This document shows positions 1 to 9,309 of a DNA stretch of 64,000 nucleotides, piece by piece (the stretch's first letter is position 1; each line of letters begins with the position of its first letter). The notes below the pieces were generated by a model. The model had not been told where the DNA came from. It did no database searches and saw nothing but the letters and a program-made list of their open reading frames with translations. A program made the translations under genes and the position numbers. The stretch spans positions 1-64,000 of the forward strand of contig JAIRYN010000030.1 in NCBI GenBank assembly GCA_031267575.1, in the 5' to 3' direction. This DNA comes from Synergistaceae bacterium (GTDB taxonomy: Bacteria > Synergistota > Synergistia > Synergistales > Aminobacteriaceae).

Positions 1-1387
<1,387 letters not shown>

Positions 1388-1678
1388 TTACTTCTCGATG
1401 ATAGCGAGCACGTCCCGCTCGCTGAAGATGACGTACTCCTCGCTGTCGATCTTGACCTCAGTACCCGCGTACTTGCTGAAGATAATTCGGTCGCCGACCT
1501 TTACCTCAATAGGCAACTTCTGACCATTGTCCAGCACCTTACCTGAACCGATGGCCATAACCTCGCCCTCGGTAGGCTTTTCTTTAGCCGTATCGGGTAG
1601 AACGATGCCGCCCTTTGTCTTTTCCTCACGGCTGAGAACTTTGACTACAATTCTGTCTCCAAGCGGTTTGAGATTCAT
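1388..1678 (-). CDS. groS: Co-chaperonin GroES
   Basis: 10-kDa lid of the GroEL folding chamber. The protein starts [19 protein letters not shown] and contains the mobile-loop region ([14 protein letters not shown]) and the typical C-terminal [13 protein letters not shown], for 96 residues, the normal family length. I chose the ATG at 1678 over the TTG at 1684 because a perfect AGGAGG (1687-1692 on the minus strand) lies eight bases before it and the family starts at this methionine. First gene of the groES-groEL operon. Confidence 0.97.
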   Translation of the reverse strand: MNLKPLGDRIVVKVLSREEKTKGGIVLPDTAKEKPTEGEVMAIGSGKVLDNGQKLPIEVKVGDRIIFSKYAGTEVKIDSEEYVIFSERDVLAIIEK

Positions 1679-1704
1679 AAACAATCCCTCCTGATATTTT
1701 AATG

Positions 1705-1731
1705 TTAGCAGTCTTTGTTAAAGAGTGCTAA
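1705..1731 (-). promoter_or_regulatory. CIRCE operator (HrcA binding site)
   Basis: Inverted repeat of two 9-base arms separated by exactly 9 bases. On the plus strand the arms are TTAGCAGTC and GAGTGCTAA, which differs from the consensus TTAGCACTC-N9-GAGTGCTAA at one position. It sits between the groES promoter and its ribosome binding site, the usual position for HrcA repression of chaperonin operons. Heat-shock regulation is inferred from the family. Confidence 0.93.
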
Positions 1732-1748
1732 TCATTTTCACAAGTGGA

Positions 1749-1777
1749 ATAATAGCTTTTTACTCCTTCGAGTTCAA
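1749..1777 (-). promoter_or_regulatory. groESL promoter
   Basis: On the minus strand TTGAAC (1777-1772) and TATTAT (1754-1749) are separated by 17 bases, a good vegetative sigma-70 spacing. The CIRCE element begins about 18 bp downstream, so a bound repressor would cover the early transcribed region. Confidence 0.7.
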
Positions 1778-1947
1778 TAGGTGGAAATACGTAAGTTCTG
1801 TTCATGGATTCTGCCCGGATCAAATGATAGAATAGATGCTGGAAAGCTTTTTTATCTGTAAAGTCTTTCGTTAAGCTACTTTAAAGTTATGGAGGCGAGT
1901 TTCGGCGACTGTGGCGGAATCTCGCAATTGGAGATGGAGGGATTGAG

Positions 1948-3276
1948 ATGAGATTTTTCCTGATGGGTCTTGTTTCTTGGACATCTTTCGCCTGCCTCTT
2001 TTTATTGTGCCTCCGACGTCAAAGCATCGTTGACGGGAAAGGCATGTGGCGTAAAAGACCTTGGCATGAACGAAGCTATCGAGTTCCAATTTCGTCCGGT
2101 TTTCAATCCGACGGTTTTCAATCCGATCTTCAATGCTTCAATCCGAAATGCTTTAATCCGACCGATCTTCAAAAGGAAGTCGTGGACCTTCGGAAAGCTA
2201 AAAACGACATCGAACGCGAAATGGAAGCGCTTCGCTCCAAAATCGAGATTTTGGAGGCGTCCCATTCCGGTTTTGTAGTTGTTCAAGCTCAACGGGATGG
2301 AGCCCGTTCGGCGAGTGTTGAAGGCTCGAATCCCCAAGCCGAGGTTTCAAAAGGAGAGAAGAAAGAGAAGAATATGAAAGTCGTGTCTATCATCAACTAT
2401 AAGGGCGGCGTGGGAAAGACCACGATTACCTCCAACATCGCGACATATGCCGCCTCCAAGGGAAAACGGGTACTCATGATTGATCTAGACCCCCAGACGA
2501 ACCTGACGCTTTCGTTCATGACAAACGAAAAGTGGATCGAGAGTTATGCCGAGGAAAAGACCCTCAGAAATTTCTTCTGTCCTATCCTCAACGGTACGGG
2601 ACCGACGACGCCTTTGAGTTCTTTGGTCATTCCTCTGAAGATCGAGGACGTCGACCTGAGTCTCATCAGTTCCCATCTGGAACTTATTAGCGTCGATACA
2701 GACCTGGCGATGTGTCTGGGAGGAGGAAACGAGCAAATTCTCAAGTATAATTTCCTGACCGTGCATAACTACCTCCGAAACGCCATCAGAACGCTGGAAG
2801 GAGATTACGACATGGTTTTGATCGACTGTCCTCCAAGCTTCAATACCGTCGTCAAGAACGCGCTTACCGCAAGCGACTTTTACCTTGTTCCCGCCAAGAT
2901 GGATTACCTTTCAACCTTGGGCATAGAGCAGCTCCATCGGAACTCCAATCTTTACGTTGAAAAGCACAATCAATTCGTGGAGGAGGTGGGAAAGCCTTTC
3001 ACGAACATTTTCCCCAAGACCCTCGGTGTCGTTCCCACCATGCTGTCGTTGTACGGCAGATCCCCCATCGCTTCAAATCAACTCTACCTAGGCCAAGTGG
3101 CGCAGAGGGGATACCACCTTTTCCCAGGTTTGAGGGAAAACACCAATATCTACGCGCCGGCCCCCAACGATGGTATTCCCGTATACCTCACTCACAGCGC
3201 CAGCAGCGCTTTGCCCGGCATTATCGCGGAAATAGCGGATCTCTCCGAGGAATTTATCGCGAAGGCGGGTCTATAA
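1948..3276 (+). CDS. ParA/Soj-family ATPase with N-terminal hydrophobic and coiled-coil extension
   Basis: Residues 143-442 are a ParA-type Walker ATPase: deviant Walker A KGGVGKTT (about 152-159), MIDLDPQTN, and Walker B-like VLIDCPPS. The family segregates DNA or positions complexes by ATP-dependent polymerisation or DNA binding. The reading frame starts 142 codons earlier at ATG 1948, which has a strong GGAGG (1936-1940) with 7-base spacing. The extension holds a hydrophobic segment (about residues 2-22), a repeat-rich part built from 15-bp units (2100-2170), and a charged, heptad-like coiled-coil (about 72-108). A conventional start at ATG 2374 is possible but its upstream GGAG is too far away. 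The next gene follows after 3 bp, so the two probably work together. Target unknown; no parS or ParB gene is seen nearby. Confidence 0.85.
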   Translation: MRFFLMGLVSWTSFACLFLLCLRRQSIVDGKGMWRKRPWHERSYRVPISSGFQSDGFQSDLQCFNPKCFNPTDLQKEVVDLRKAKNDIEREMEALRSKIEILEASHSGFVVVQAQRDGARSASVEGSNPQAEVSKGEKKEKNMKVVSIINYKGGVGKTTITSNIATYAASKGKRVLMIDLDPQTNLTLSFMTNEKWIESYAEEKTLRNFFCPILNGTGPTTPLSSLVIPLKIEDVDLSLISSHLELISVDTDLAMCLGGGNEQILKYNFLTVHNYLRNAIRTLEGDYDMVLIDCPPSFNTVVKNALTASDFYLVPAKMDYLSTLGIEQLHRNSNLYVEKHNQFVEEVGKPFTNIFPKTLGVVPTMLSLYGRSPIASNQLYLGQVAQRGYHLFPGLRENTNIYAPAPNDGIPVYLTHSASSALPGIIAEIADLSEEFIAKAGL

Positions 3277-3279
3277 GGC

Positions 3280-3675
3280 GTGGAATCAAAAAAAATTATT
3301 GACGCGATAAAAAAAATATTGACCGACTTGAGCAAGCTCGACGAGCAGCAACTGGAGCAAATCATCGATGGCAGCATGAAGTTCAAATGCGAATTTCCCA
3401 AGGCAAGAGGTACTGACAAGACCAATGGATCTTCCGCGACTTCCGTTTTCGCGCCCGCGTTTAAGGAGTACAAAACGGCGCTTTTCTCCTGTACGAGCAG
3501 AACCGATGCCACAAAGTACCTGAGTGGACTCAAAATGAAGGTTTCCGACCTCAAACAGTTCGCGAAATACTTAAACCTGAAGGTCCCCGCAAGCGGAAAG
3601 GATGCCATTCTGAAGGCCGTCGTCGACCAAACGGTGGGCTTTCGATTGGATTCTCAGGCCGTTTTCCGCACATGA
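3280..3675 (+). CDS. Small SAP-like protein paired with the ParA ATPase
   Basis: 131-residue protein starting at GTG 3280, three bases after the ParA stop, so almost certainly co-transcribed and translationally linked. The N-terminus (about 1-40) is a charged helix. The C-terminal part (about 85-125) follows the pattern of a SAP-like helix-extended-loop-helix module (VSDLKQFAKYLNLKV, then KDAILKAVVDQTVG). Such modules often bind DNA and occur in small proteins next to ParA-type ATPases. A role as the DNA- or cargo-binding partner is an inference from position and pattern; the family is not firmly recognised. No signal peptide or membrane segment. Confidence 0.6.
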   Translation: MESKKIIDAIKKILTDLSKLDEQQLEQIIDGSMKFKCEFPKARGTDKTNGSSATSVFAPAFKEYKTALFSCTSRTDATKYLSGLKMKVSDLKQFAKYLNLKVPASGKDAILKAVVDQTVGFRLDSQAVFRT

Positions 3676-3689
3676 TGACGTGTCTTCAT

Positions 3690-3745
3690 CCTTAGTTTTA
3701 GATCCTTAGTTTTGAATCCTTAGTTTTGGATCCTTAGTTTTGGAT
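3690..3745. repeat. Tandem array, 14 bp x 4
   Basis: Four head-to-tail copies of CCTTAGTTTTGGAT (3690-3703, 3704-3717, 3718-3731, 3732-3745). The last two are identical and the first two differ at one or two positions. The array fills the spacer between the SAP-like gene and the histidine phosphatase gene. It is a clear non-coding example of the short duplications seen all over the window. Confidence 0.95.
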
Positions 3746-3790
3746 GTTATAATTTCATGATTTCCGCGTATACGTCGACAATAAGAAAGG

Positions 3791-4486
3791 TTGTGTCGGA
3801 GAAAATTGTCAGAGAAGAATTTCGGCGACGCTTTTCATGATAGGAATATCGTTAGGAATATCGTGTTGATGCGCCACGGGCGAACGGACTGGAACGACGC
3901 TCACAGATTTCAGGGGCGTACCGACATACCTCTCAACGACAAGGGCCTAGCTCAAGCGGAAAAAACAGCGGACCGCCTGGCCAAGTGGCCGGTGGACGCA
4001 GTGTACACCAGCCCTATGATTCGGGCCTGTCAAACGGCTCAGCCTATCGCTAACCGCCACGGGCGGAAGCCTATTGTCCTCAATGACTTGGTGGAGGTGG
4101 ACTTCGGCCCTTGGGAAAATCAGAGTTTTGAAAACATCCGATGTCAATATCCCGATCTCATGAGAAAATGGATGAAAGATCCTTTTTTCCGCGCGCCAGA
4201 GGGGGCCGAAACCTGGGAGTCCATCCGGATCCGGGCCGAACGAGCGATAGAGGTCGTTTTACGTGAGGAAGGAAAACGCGTTGTCGTCGTATCCCACGGT
4301 GGCATTATGAGGGCGTTGTTTTCGGTGTTATTGGGCCTGGACCCCCACGTCGTGTGGAACATCAAAGCGTCCAACTGCGCTTTGAACGGCATTGAGGTGC
4401 GAAAAGATCAGACTCTTCTGGCTTTTTCCAACGACGAACTTCACCTAAAGGAAGAGCTGACGGATATCACCCTACCTGTATGGTAA
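3791..4486 (+). CDS. Histidine phosphatase (phosphoglycerate mutase superfamily)
   Basis: Cytosolic phosphatase of the PhoE/CobC/GpmB type. The catalytic motif is LMRHGRTDWN with the phospho-accepting His. An Arg in TSPMIRACQTA, a Glu in EVDFGPWE and the second His in VVVSHGG complete the active site. Substrate not predictable; CobC-like alpha-ribazole phosphatase is one option in a corrinoid-using organism. The start is uncertain: TTG 3791 gives 231 residues, TTG 3806 is also possible, and GTG 3861 lies just before the conserved core. The proposed N-terminus includes a 12-bp duplication (3842-3865, AGGAATATCGTK twice), which may have lengthened the gene or its leader. Confidence 0.9.
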   Translation: MCRRKLSEKNFGDAFHDRNIVRNIVLMRHGRTDWNDAHRFQGRTDIPLNDKGLAQAEKTADRLAKWPVDAVYTSPMIRACQTAQPIANRHGRKPIVLNDLVEVDFGPWENQSFENIRCQYPDLMRKWMKDPFFRAPEGAETWESIRIRAERAIEVVLREEGKRVVVVSHGGIMRALFSVLLGLDPHVVWNIKASNCALNGIEVRKDQTLLAFSNDELHLKEELTDITLPVW

Positions 4487-4492
4487 AATTAC

Positions 4493-4616
4493 TATGGTTG
4501 TAAATATTCTCAGAGTGGGGGCATCCACTCTTAAAGGAGAAGACGTAAGACCGGTTTTAGTCAGCTGTCTTTGTCGATCTTAGAATCCCATGACTTTAGT
4601 CGTGGGAGTATGTCAA
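4493..4616 (+). mobile_element. IS200/IS605-type non-autonomous element, copy 1 (124 bp)
   Basis: The element is bounded on the left by TTAC (4489-4492) and ends with TCAA (4613-4616), the cleavage tetranucleotides known from IS608-like single-strand transposons. Near the left end is a hairpin with arms GAGTGG/CCACTC. Near the right end is the typical CCCATGAC-TTTA-GTCGTGGG hairpin, followed by AGTATGTCAA. No gene fits inside. Two further copies lie at 30338-30459 and 36292-36415. It ends 29 bp before the sigma factor start codon, so it forms part of that gene's leader. Confidence 0.85.
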
Positions 4617-4645
4617 GGAATCGAAAAGGAAGATAGGAGGGCGGC

Positions 4646-5191
4646 ATGGAGCGGGAAAGGGAAAAAGCGCTTTGGTCGCTCTGCCGGGAGGGTAGCCCGG
4701 AGGCCAGAGAAGAGCTCATCATCGCTTATCGCCCTCTGGTTTTCTGGTTGGCGGGTAAATTCAAAGTCTACCCTGCTCTGCGGCAGGATGTGGTTCAGGA
4801 AGGAATGCTGGCCTTGATCTCCGCGGTGGACCGTTTCGCTCCAGAGCGAGACCTGCGTTTTACTACTTATGCCTATCACCGGATCCGAGGGCAGATGATC
4901 AATCTGCTGGACCGATCGGAGCGCCGTGCCCCTATTCCTGTGGACGACGATCAATTGTTTGTCGAGCAGCCTGAGCTACCGGATGAAGAATGGGTGGACG
5001 TAGCCGAGAGCATCGACCACCTAGAGGGAAAAGAAGCCCTAGTGGTTTCCGCTCTCTTTTTCGAGGGCAAGCATCCTTCGGAAGTGGCTGACGAACAGAA
5101 AATCGACGTTTCCCATGTGTACCGTTTAAGGCGAAACGCCGTGACAAAGATCCGGGCGTGGCTCGGACTTGCCGCTTCCCAAACGCCATAA
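4646..5191 (+). CDS. Sigma-70 family RNA polymerase sigma factor (small, regions 2 and 4)
   Basis: 181-residue sigma factor. Region 2 covers about residues 25-95, with DVVQEGMLALISAVDRF (core binding) and RFTTYAYHRIRGQMINLL (-10 recognition). A short acidic linker follows, then a region 4-like helix-turn-helix (about 140-172, HPSEVADEQKIDVSHVYRLR). Regions 1 and 3 are missing or vestigial, so this is an alternative sigma factor of the SigF/WhiG/SigH kind. ATG 4646 is preceded by AGGAGG. It heads the block leading to bamA and lpx genes, so control of envelope genes is a reasonable but untested inference. Confidence 0.88.
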   Translation: MEREREKALWSLCREGSPEAREELIIAYRPLVFWLAGKFKVYPALRQDVVQEGMLALISAVDRFAPERDLRFTTYAYHRIRGQMINLLDRSERRAPIPVDDDQLFVEQPELPDEEWVDVAESIDHLEGKEALVVSALFFEGKHPSEVADEQKIDVSHVYRLRRNAVTKIRAWLGLAASQTP

Positions 5192-5221
5192 AAAACGTCT
5201 TCCCTGGGATAACATAACAAA

Positions 5222-5896
5222 ATGAGGAAAACGCTTGTCGCGATGTGGGAGGCGAACTTTGTGGAAAAACGCATAGCCGGTATCGCTCGGTGGCTTGATC
5301 GGTGTTTGAAGGCGTATAAAACTGGCGCTTTGGAGAGCGCGTTGATGGATGCGGAATGCGCGCGCGCTGACGTCGAACTGCTCAGGAATGAAGTTTGGGA
5401 AAAACTAGAAAAGCAATACACCGTAAGGACACGAAAAAGGGATGCCTGGCTACCGGCCAAAGTGGCTTTTTGGGCCATGACCGTGGTGTTAGCTGCGGCG
5501 ACTCCTGTGGCTTTGCTTGAAAACGTGCCCCGAGGAGAAAAGGCTCTTTGGACAGGACAGGATTCCCCCTCCCTAGAGTGGGTAACTCCAGATGAAAAAA
5601 CGCTGTTGAGTAACCTACGTAAACATCTGAGCGACGCCAACTCCTTTGCCTCCGCTCAGCGATCAGAGGAGAAGGAGGAGAAAATAGACTTTAAACCAGT
5701 GACGGCAACGGCGGTTGCTATGGGAAAATTCGCAGAGAAACCTGCGGTCATCCTGAAGACGCCAAGCCCGGAACCGACGAAGGACTCTGAAGGTCCGGAG
5801 ACCCCCAGAATACCCTACGACCGCATTTTGTCGTTGGTGCGGACGGGAGAAAAGGCGATGAAACAACAGGAGTCGATTATTGTAATAGAAAGATAG
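5222..5896 (+). CDS. Predicted single-pass membrane protein, function unknown
   Basis: 224 residues, not assigned to a family. The N-terminal 75 residues are charged and helical (WLDRCLKAYKTGALESALMD, then alternating acidic and basic residues). A hydrophobic segment at about 80-100 (FWAMTVVLAAATPVALL) is probably a transmembrane helix. The rest is low complexity with acidic, proline- and lysine-rich stretches (about 140-200), consistent with a periplasmic tether. It lies 30 bp after the sigma factor gene and upstream of bamA. A role as an anti-sigma partner is conceivable from the cytosolic domain-TM-periplasmic layout, but nothing in the sequence proves it. Confidence 0.6.
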   Translation: MRKTLVAMWEANFVEKRIAGIARWLDRCLKAYKTGALESALMDAECARADVELLRNEVWEKLEKQYTVRTRKRDAWLPAKVAFWAMTVVLAAATPVALLENVPRGEKALWTGQDSPSLEWVTPDEKTLLSNLRKHLSDANSFASAQRSEEKEEKIDFKPVTATAVAMGKFAEKPAVILKTPSPEPTKDSEGPETPRIPYDRILSLVRTGEKAMKQQESIIVIER

Positions 5897-5899
5897 CTA

Positions 5900-6033
5900 T
5901 AGGAACAATGAAAATAGGAACAATGAAAAATGGGGCGACTTTTGCAAAAGATTTTTCGCAAAAGTAAAGGTCTTTACAAAACAAGGTCCTTATAAAAACA
6001 AGGTCCTTATAAAAATGTGGTCCTTATAAAAAT
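5900..6033. repeat. Two tandem duplications in the bamA leader
   Basis: First a 15-bp unit TAGGAACAATGAAAA twice (5900-5914, 5915-5929). Then a 17-bp unit AAGGTCCTTATAAAAAY three times (5983-5999, 6000-6016, 6017-6033). Between them is TTTTGCAAAAGATTTTTCGCAAAAG, split as two TTTTGCGAAAA-like arms. These fill the whole spacer between the membrane protein gene and bamA. Confidence 0.93.
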
Positions 6034-6054
6034 ATGGAAGGGAGCGATGAGCGC

Positions 6055-7797
6055 GTGACGAGACGTTGGGGAGGATGGCGTTTTGCTGTCCTGTGTTTTG
6101 TCTTGTTGACGAGCCACGGCGTCGCGTGGGCGGCCGATTCGCAGGTGGTTTCCGTCGGGGTGAGAGGAAACGAACAAGTGACGTTGGAGTACATTTTAGG
6201 CGTGGTGGAGACGAAAGCGGGCGACCCCCTGGACAGGGATAGATTGCAGAGAGATATCGAGGCCATCTACAATCAAGGTTTTTTTTCTTTTGTGGATGTG
6301 GACCTGAGCGCAAGCTTGGAAGGAGTGACGGTGGTCTACTCCGTTATGGAAAATCCCGTGGTGGAGGAGATTATTTTTACCGGAAACACCGTCTACAAAA
6401 GTGAGGACCTGATGAAGGAGGTTTTCACCCAGAAGGGCGCTGTTTTCAATCGGGTGTTTTTCCGAAACGACCTTGATCGTATTCAAGAAAAATACCACAA
6501 AGACGGCTACGTGATGGCGCGCGTGGCGGACGTCAACATTCAGGGCGGCTTCATCGAGGTCCAGATTGTGGAACCTCGGGTGGGCGATATTATCATTCAG
6601 GGCAATAGAAAAACGAAAACCTACGTCATTCGTCGGCAGATCAAGATGCAAAAAGGAGATCTCTTCAACGTGATCCAGTTCAGGCATCAGTTAGGGAACC
6701 TCCAGGGACTGGGGTACTTCGAGGATGTCAACGTGGGTTTCGACTCTCCCGATAACCAGATTGATGTCTTAGACATGATCCTCACGGTCAGGGAAAAGAA
6801 GACTGCTGCTATCGGATTCAACATAGGTTATGGGACGGAGACTGGAGTCAGTGGAGGTATTTCCTTCACCGAAAACAACTTGAACGGACTGGGGCACCAG
6901 CTCAACATCGGTTTCGAAGAGGGAGACGAGGCCAGTTATTGGGCCACCTACGCGAGTCCTTATATGGATAAGCGCACCTATGGCTGGCGAGTGGGCATCA
7001 CCTACCGTGATTTCATCGATCAGTATTACTTTCACAACGAGGAAAAACAATTCGAATACGACGAGACCAACTTTGGGATTTCCGCGGGATTAGGCAAGAA
7101 GTTCGGTCGTGAGGAAGAGTGGTCCTGGTTTTTCTCTCTCAACTGGCGGGATGTAACCTACGATAACATCCATAGAGGCATCACGAATTACTACGACGAT
7201 TTGACTATGTGGGACGGCGTGAATTTCTCCGGCGAGTTGCTGTTCACGCTGGATAAACGCGACCCCTACCTGCCCTATTCCAAGGGCATCGTCTGGGAAA
7301 CGACTTTGGAACAGGCGGCGGAGGTGCTCGGAGGCGACTATAATTATCTGAAGTACTGGACTCAGGCCCGTTACTACATGCCTCTCAATCGATACGTGGA
7401 TGGTATTATCGACACGGAGGGCATGTGGGGAGAGGAGAATCCGATCCTTTTGGCGGCCCGTGTGCGGATCGGCTCGTCCACGGTAGACGATCTTCCCGCC
7501 TTTGCTCGTTACACCTTGGGGGGCATGAACACCCTTCGTGGTTATCACAGCCGAACCTTCGAGGGTAGCAACGTTATCTTAGGGAACTTCGAGCTCCGGG
7601 TGCCCGTGCAAAAAAACTTCGAGCTTGTGGGTTTCTACGACGTGGGGAACGCGGCGGATAGCATGGATTGGAGCGAATACTACGACAACTACGGCCTTGG
7701 CCTGCGGGTGAAAACCCCCTTGGGACAGATTCGCCTGGACTACGCTGTGGGTGGCGATGAAAACAGAACCTATTTCGGCTTCGGCCAGATGTTCTGA
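6055..7797 (+). CDS. bamA: Outer membrane protein assembly factor BamA (Omp85)
   Basis: Inserts beta-barrel proteins into the outer membrane. A signal peptide (hydrophobic core AVLCFVLLTSHGVAWA) precedes about three POTRA domains (from VVSVGVRGNEQVTLEYIL to residue ~255) and a C-terminal 16-strand Omp85 barrel. The barrel carries the family motif RGY (TLRGYHSRTFEG) and ends in phenylalanine, as needed for barrel assembly. Three POTRAs is fewer than the five of E. coli. I favour GTG 6055, with GGAAGGGAG just upstream and a clean signal peptide. ATG 6034 (587 residues) abuts the tandem repeat and has no ribosome binding site. Leads into the lpx operon. Confidence 0.95.
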   Translation: MTRRWGGWRFAVLCFVLLTSHGVAWAADSQVVSVGVRGNEQVTLEYILGVVETKAGDPLDRDRLQRDIEAIYNQGFFSFVDVDLSASLEGVTVVYSVMENPVVEEIIFTGNTVYKSEDLMKEVFTQKGAVFNRVFFRNDLDRIQEKYHKDGYVMARVADVNIQGGFIEVQIVEPRVGDIIIQGNRKTKTYVIRRQIKMQKGDLFNVIQFRHQLGNLQGLGYFEDVNVGFDSPDNQIDVLDMILTVREKKTAAIGFNIGYGTETGVSGGISFTENNLNGLGHQLNIGFEEGDEASYWATYASPYMDKRTYGWRVGITYRDFIDQYYFHNEEKQFEYDETNFGISAGLGKKFGREEEWSWFFSLNWRDVTYDNIHRGITNYYDDLTMWDGVNFSGELLFTLDKRDPYLPYSKGIVWETTLEQAAEVLGGDYNYLKYWTQARYYMPLNRYVDGIIDTEGMWGEENPILLAARVRIGSSTVDDLPAFARYTLGGMNTLRGYHSRTFEGSNVILGNFELRVPVQKNFELVGFYDVGNAADSMDWSEYYDNYGLGLRVKTPLGQIRLDYAVGGDENRTYFGFGQMF

Positions 7798-9157
7798 GAC
7801 CCGCCCTTTATCGACAAGGAATTTTACTTGTAGGGCTGTGGCGGCTGGTTGTCTGGCTACAGCCCTTTTTTTTAGCGCCCCCTTTCTCACGACGTCCCTG
7901 GCCGCGATGAAAGTCGAAATGAAAGCCGAAATGGAGTCCAAACTAGAACTCGATGGTGTACCCAGTTGGCTCGAAGCCCACGTTGCCCGTGGCCTCTTGG
8001 CTGTATGGGAGGAGATCTCGGCAGGGGACGCGAGGTTTCGTTTGGAGACTTTGGCGTTGGTGGCCAGCCGCCTTTTTCCCGGCTATGACATAACTGTGGA
8101 TACCGAGAGCAAGGTAAGCCAAGGTTGCCCATTGAAACTATTGAAACTATTGAAGCCCCACGTCTCTTTTAAAGCTCGGAATCCGGTGGAGTGGAGCGCC
8201 AGTTTGGCTTTACCGGAGCTGCGAGATCCGGTTATTTCGTGGTTCGAGAGGGATACGTCAGGCATGGTGGACGAAGTGGCGCCTCTTTTGAAGGGGACGC
8301 CGGTAGAGGTTCTCACTTGGGCGGATTCCGCGCTGAAGGACCGGATTGGAGAGATTGTGAAACGCCGATTACCGGGTTGGGACTTTTCCCTCTTGGCACA
8401 TTTAGACAGCGACCTCAACGATCCAGCCCGGAGCGCAGGAACCCTTCAAATTTCTTTTCGCCCCCGTCAGCCCCTGGTGCTGGCCGTAACGCCCTCCATC
8501 TTTTCCACCACCCTGCCTGTCATGTTTCAGTCGGACCTGACGGTGAAGCTCATCCCCGGCCTTTCGTCAATCATTGGTTTGCCGGTAGAGTGGATCACCG
8601 TTCACCGGGAGGACGCGGAACTCTTGGCCCGGAGCTTGTTGAAGGATCGCAACACCGTCTCGAACACCCGCTCTCGAGTAGATGTAGTGTTTATGCCTGA
8701 TCAAGTCTCCAAGGTAGATGCCATAGTGAACAGCGAACGATTTATTTTCCAGGTCTGGATAGCAGCCTACGCGGGAGTCAAGGAACGTTACCCCGAACTG
8801 GGACTATTGGCGGGTTGGAATACGCGACAATGGTCGGGGATTGACTTGGAACTTTACAACGAGGCGGTGGTAGACATCGGAGAGTTCGGCCTTACGAACC
8901 GTCTGGGGCTACGCTTCCCTCTGGGGCGTCAATTTCGCCTAGGAATCGAGATGGAATGGCCGGAGCAGAATATCTGGTACCGGGCCTGGTGGGATTCCGG
9001 AGGCATCCGGCGCCTTTATGCCTGGTGGCGTTATAGTGACGAGGGAGGACACAACGCGGCCCTGGGGTATCGTATCGACGAACACCTCTCGATGGAACTC
9101 CACTATGACGGCCGCTACGACGAAAAAGTGGGGATAAGAGGCGTCTTACTGCTGTAG
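7751..9157 (+). CDS. Exported protein with predicted C-terminal beta-barrel, unknown
   Basis: About 440-468 residues. A hydrophobic export signal (GCLATALFFSAPFLTTSLAA) lies after an N-terminal stretch that overlaps the end of bamA. GTG 7838 would remove the overlap and give a standard signal peptide; GTG 7751 and ATG 7757 are alternatives. Two repeated helical modules follow (PSWLEAHVARGLLAVWEEI and WFERDTSGMVDEVAPLL regions). The second half alternates hydrophobic and polar residues and is rich in Trp, Tyr and Gly, as in outer-membrane strands. Located between bamA and lpxD, where many diderms carry the chaperone gene skp, but it is not Skp. Function not recognised. The CDS holds a 9-bp duplication coding LKLLKLLK (about 8136-8154). 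Confidence 0.6.
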   Translation: MAMKTEPISASARCSETRPLSTRNFTCRAVAAGCLATALFFSAPFLTTSLAAMKVEMKAEMESKLELDGVPSWLEAHVARGLLAVWEEISAGDARFRLETLALVASRLFPGYDITVDTESKVSQGCPLKLLKLLKPHVSFKARNPVEWSASLALPELRDPVISWFERDTSGMVDEVAPLLKGTPVEVLTWADSALKDRIGEIVKRRLPGWDFSLLAHLDSDLNDPARSAGTLQISFRPRQPLVLAVTPSIFSTTLPVMFQSDLTVKLIPGLSSIIGLPVEWITVHREDAELLARSLLKDRNTVSNTRSRVDVVFMPDQVSKVDAIVNSERFIFQVWIAAYAGVKERYPELGLLAGWNTRQWSGIDLELYNEAVVDIGEFGLTNRLGLRFPLGRQFRLGIEMEWPEQNIWYRAWWDSGGIRRLYAWWRYSDEGGHNAALGYRIDEHLSMELHYDGRYDEKVGIRGVLLL

Positions 9158-9223
9158 GGCGTGCTCACGAAGCAGAGCATGGACTTCGCTAGCTTGAACG
9201 TTTACGATAAAGCGATGAGAAAG

Positions 9224-9243
9224 CCAACGGCTTCAGCCGTTGG
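9224..9243 (+). other. Hairpin resembling an IS605-type right end, before lpxD
   Basis: Perfect 8-bp stem CCAACGGC / GCCGTTGG with loop TTCA, preceded by GAAAG and followed by ATGAGAATCG. The TTCA-loop hairpin followed by ATGA is the style of IS200/IS605 right ends, so this may be a solo remnant. A transcription pause or attenuator is an alternative; there is no T-tract. Confidence 0.4.
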
Positions 9244-9309
9244 ATGAGAATCGCAACGCCGCTAACAAAAGATGTTGACAAAATTTGGAAGGAGAAAAAA
9301 GCAGCCGAA

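Noticed and set aside
4951-5640. 229-codon frame antisense to the sigma factor and membrane protein genes
   Set aside because: Spans two well-supported plus-strand genes and has low-complexity Ser/Arg content typical of antisense frames.
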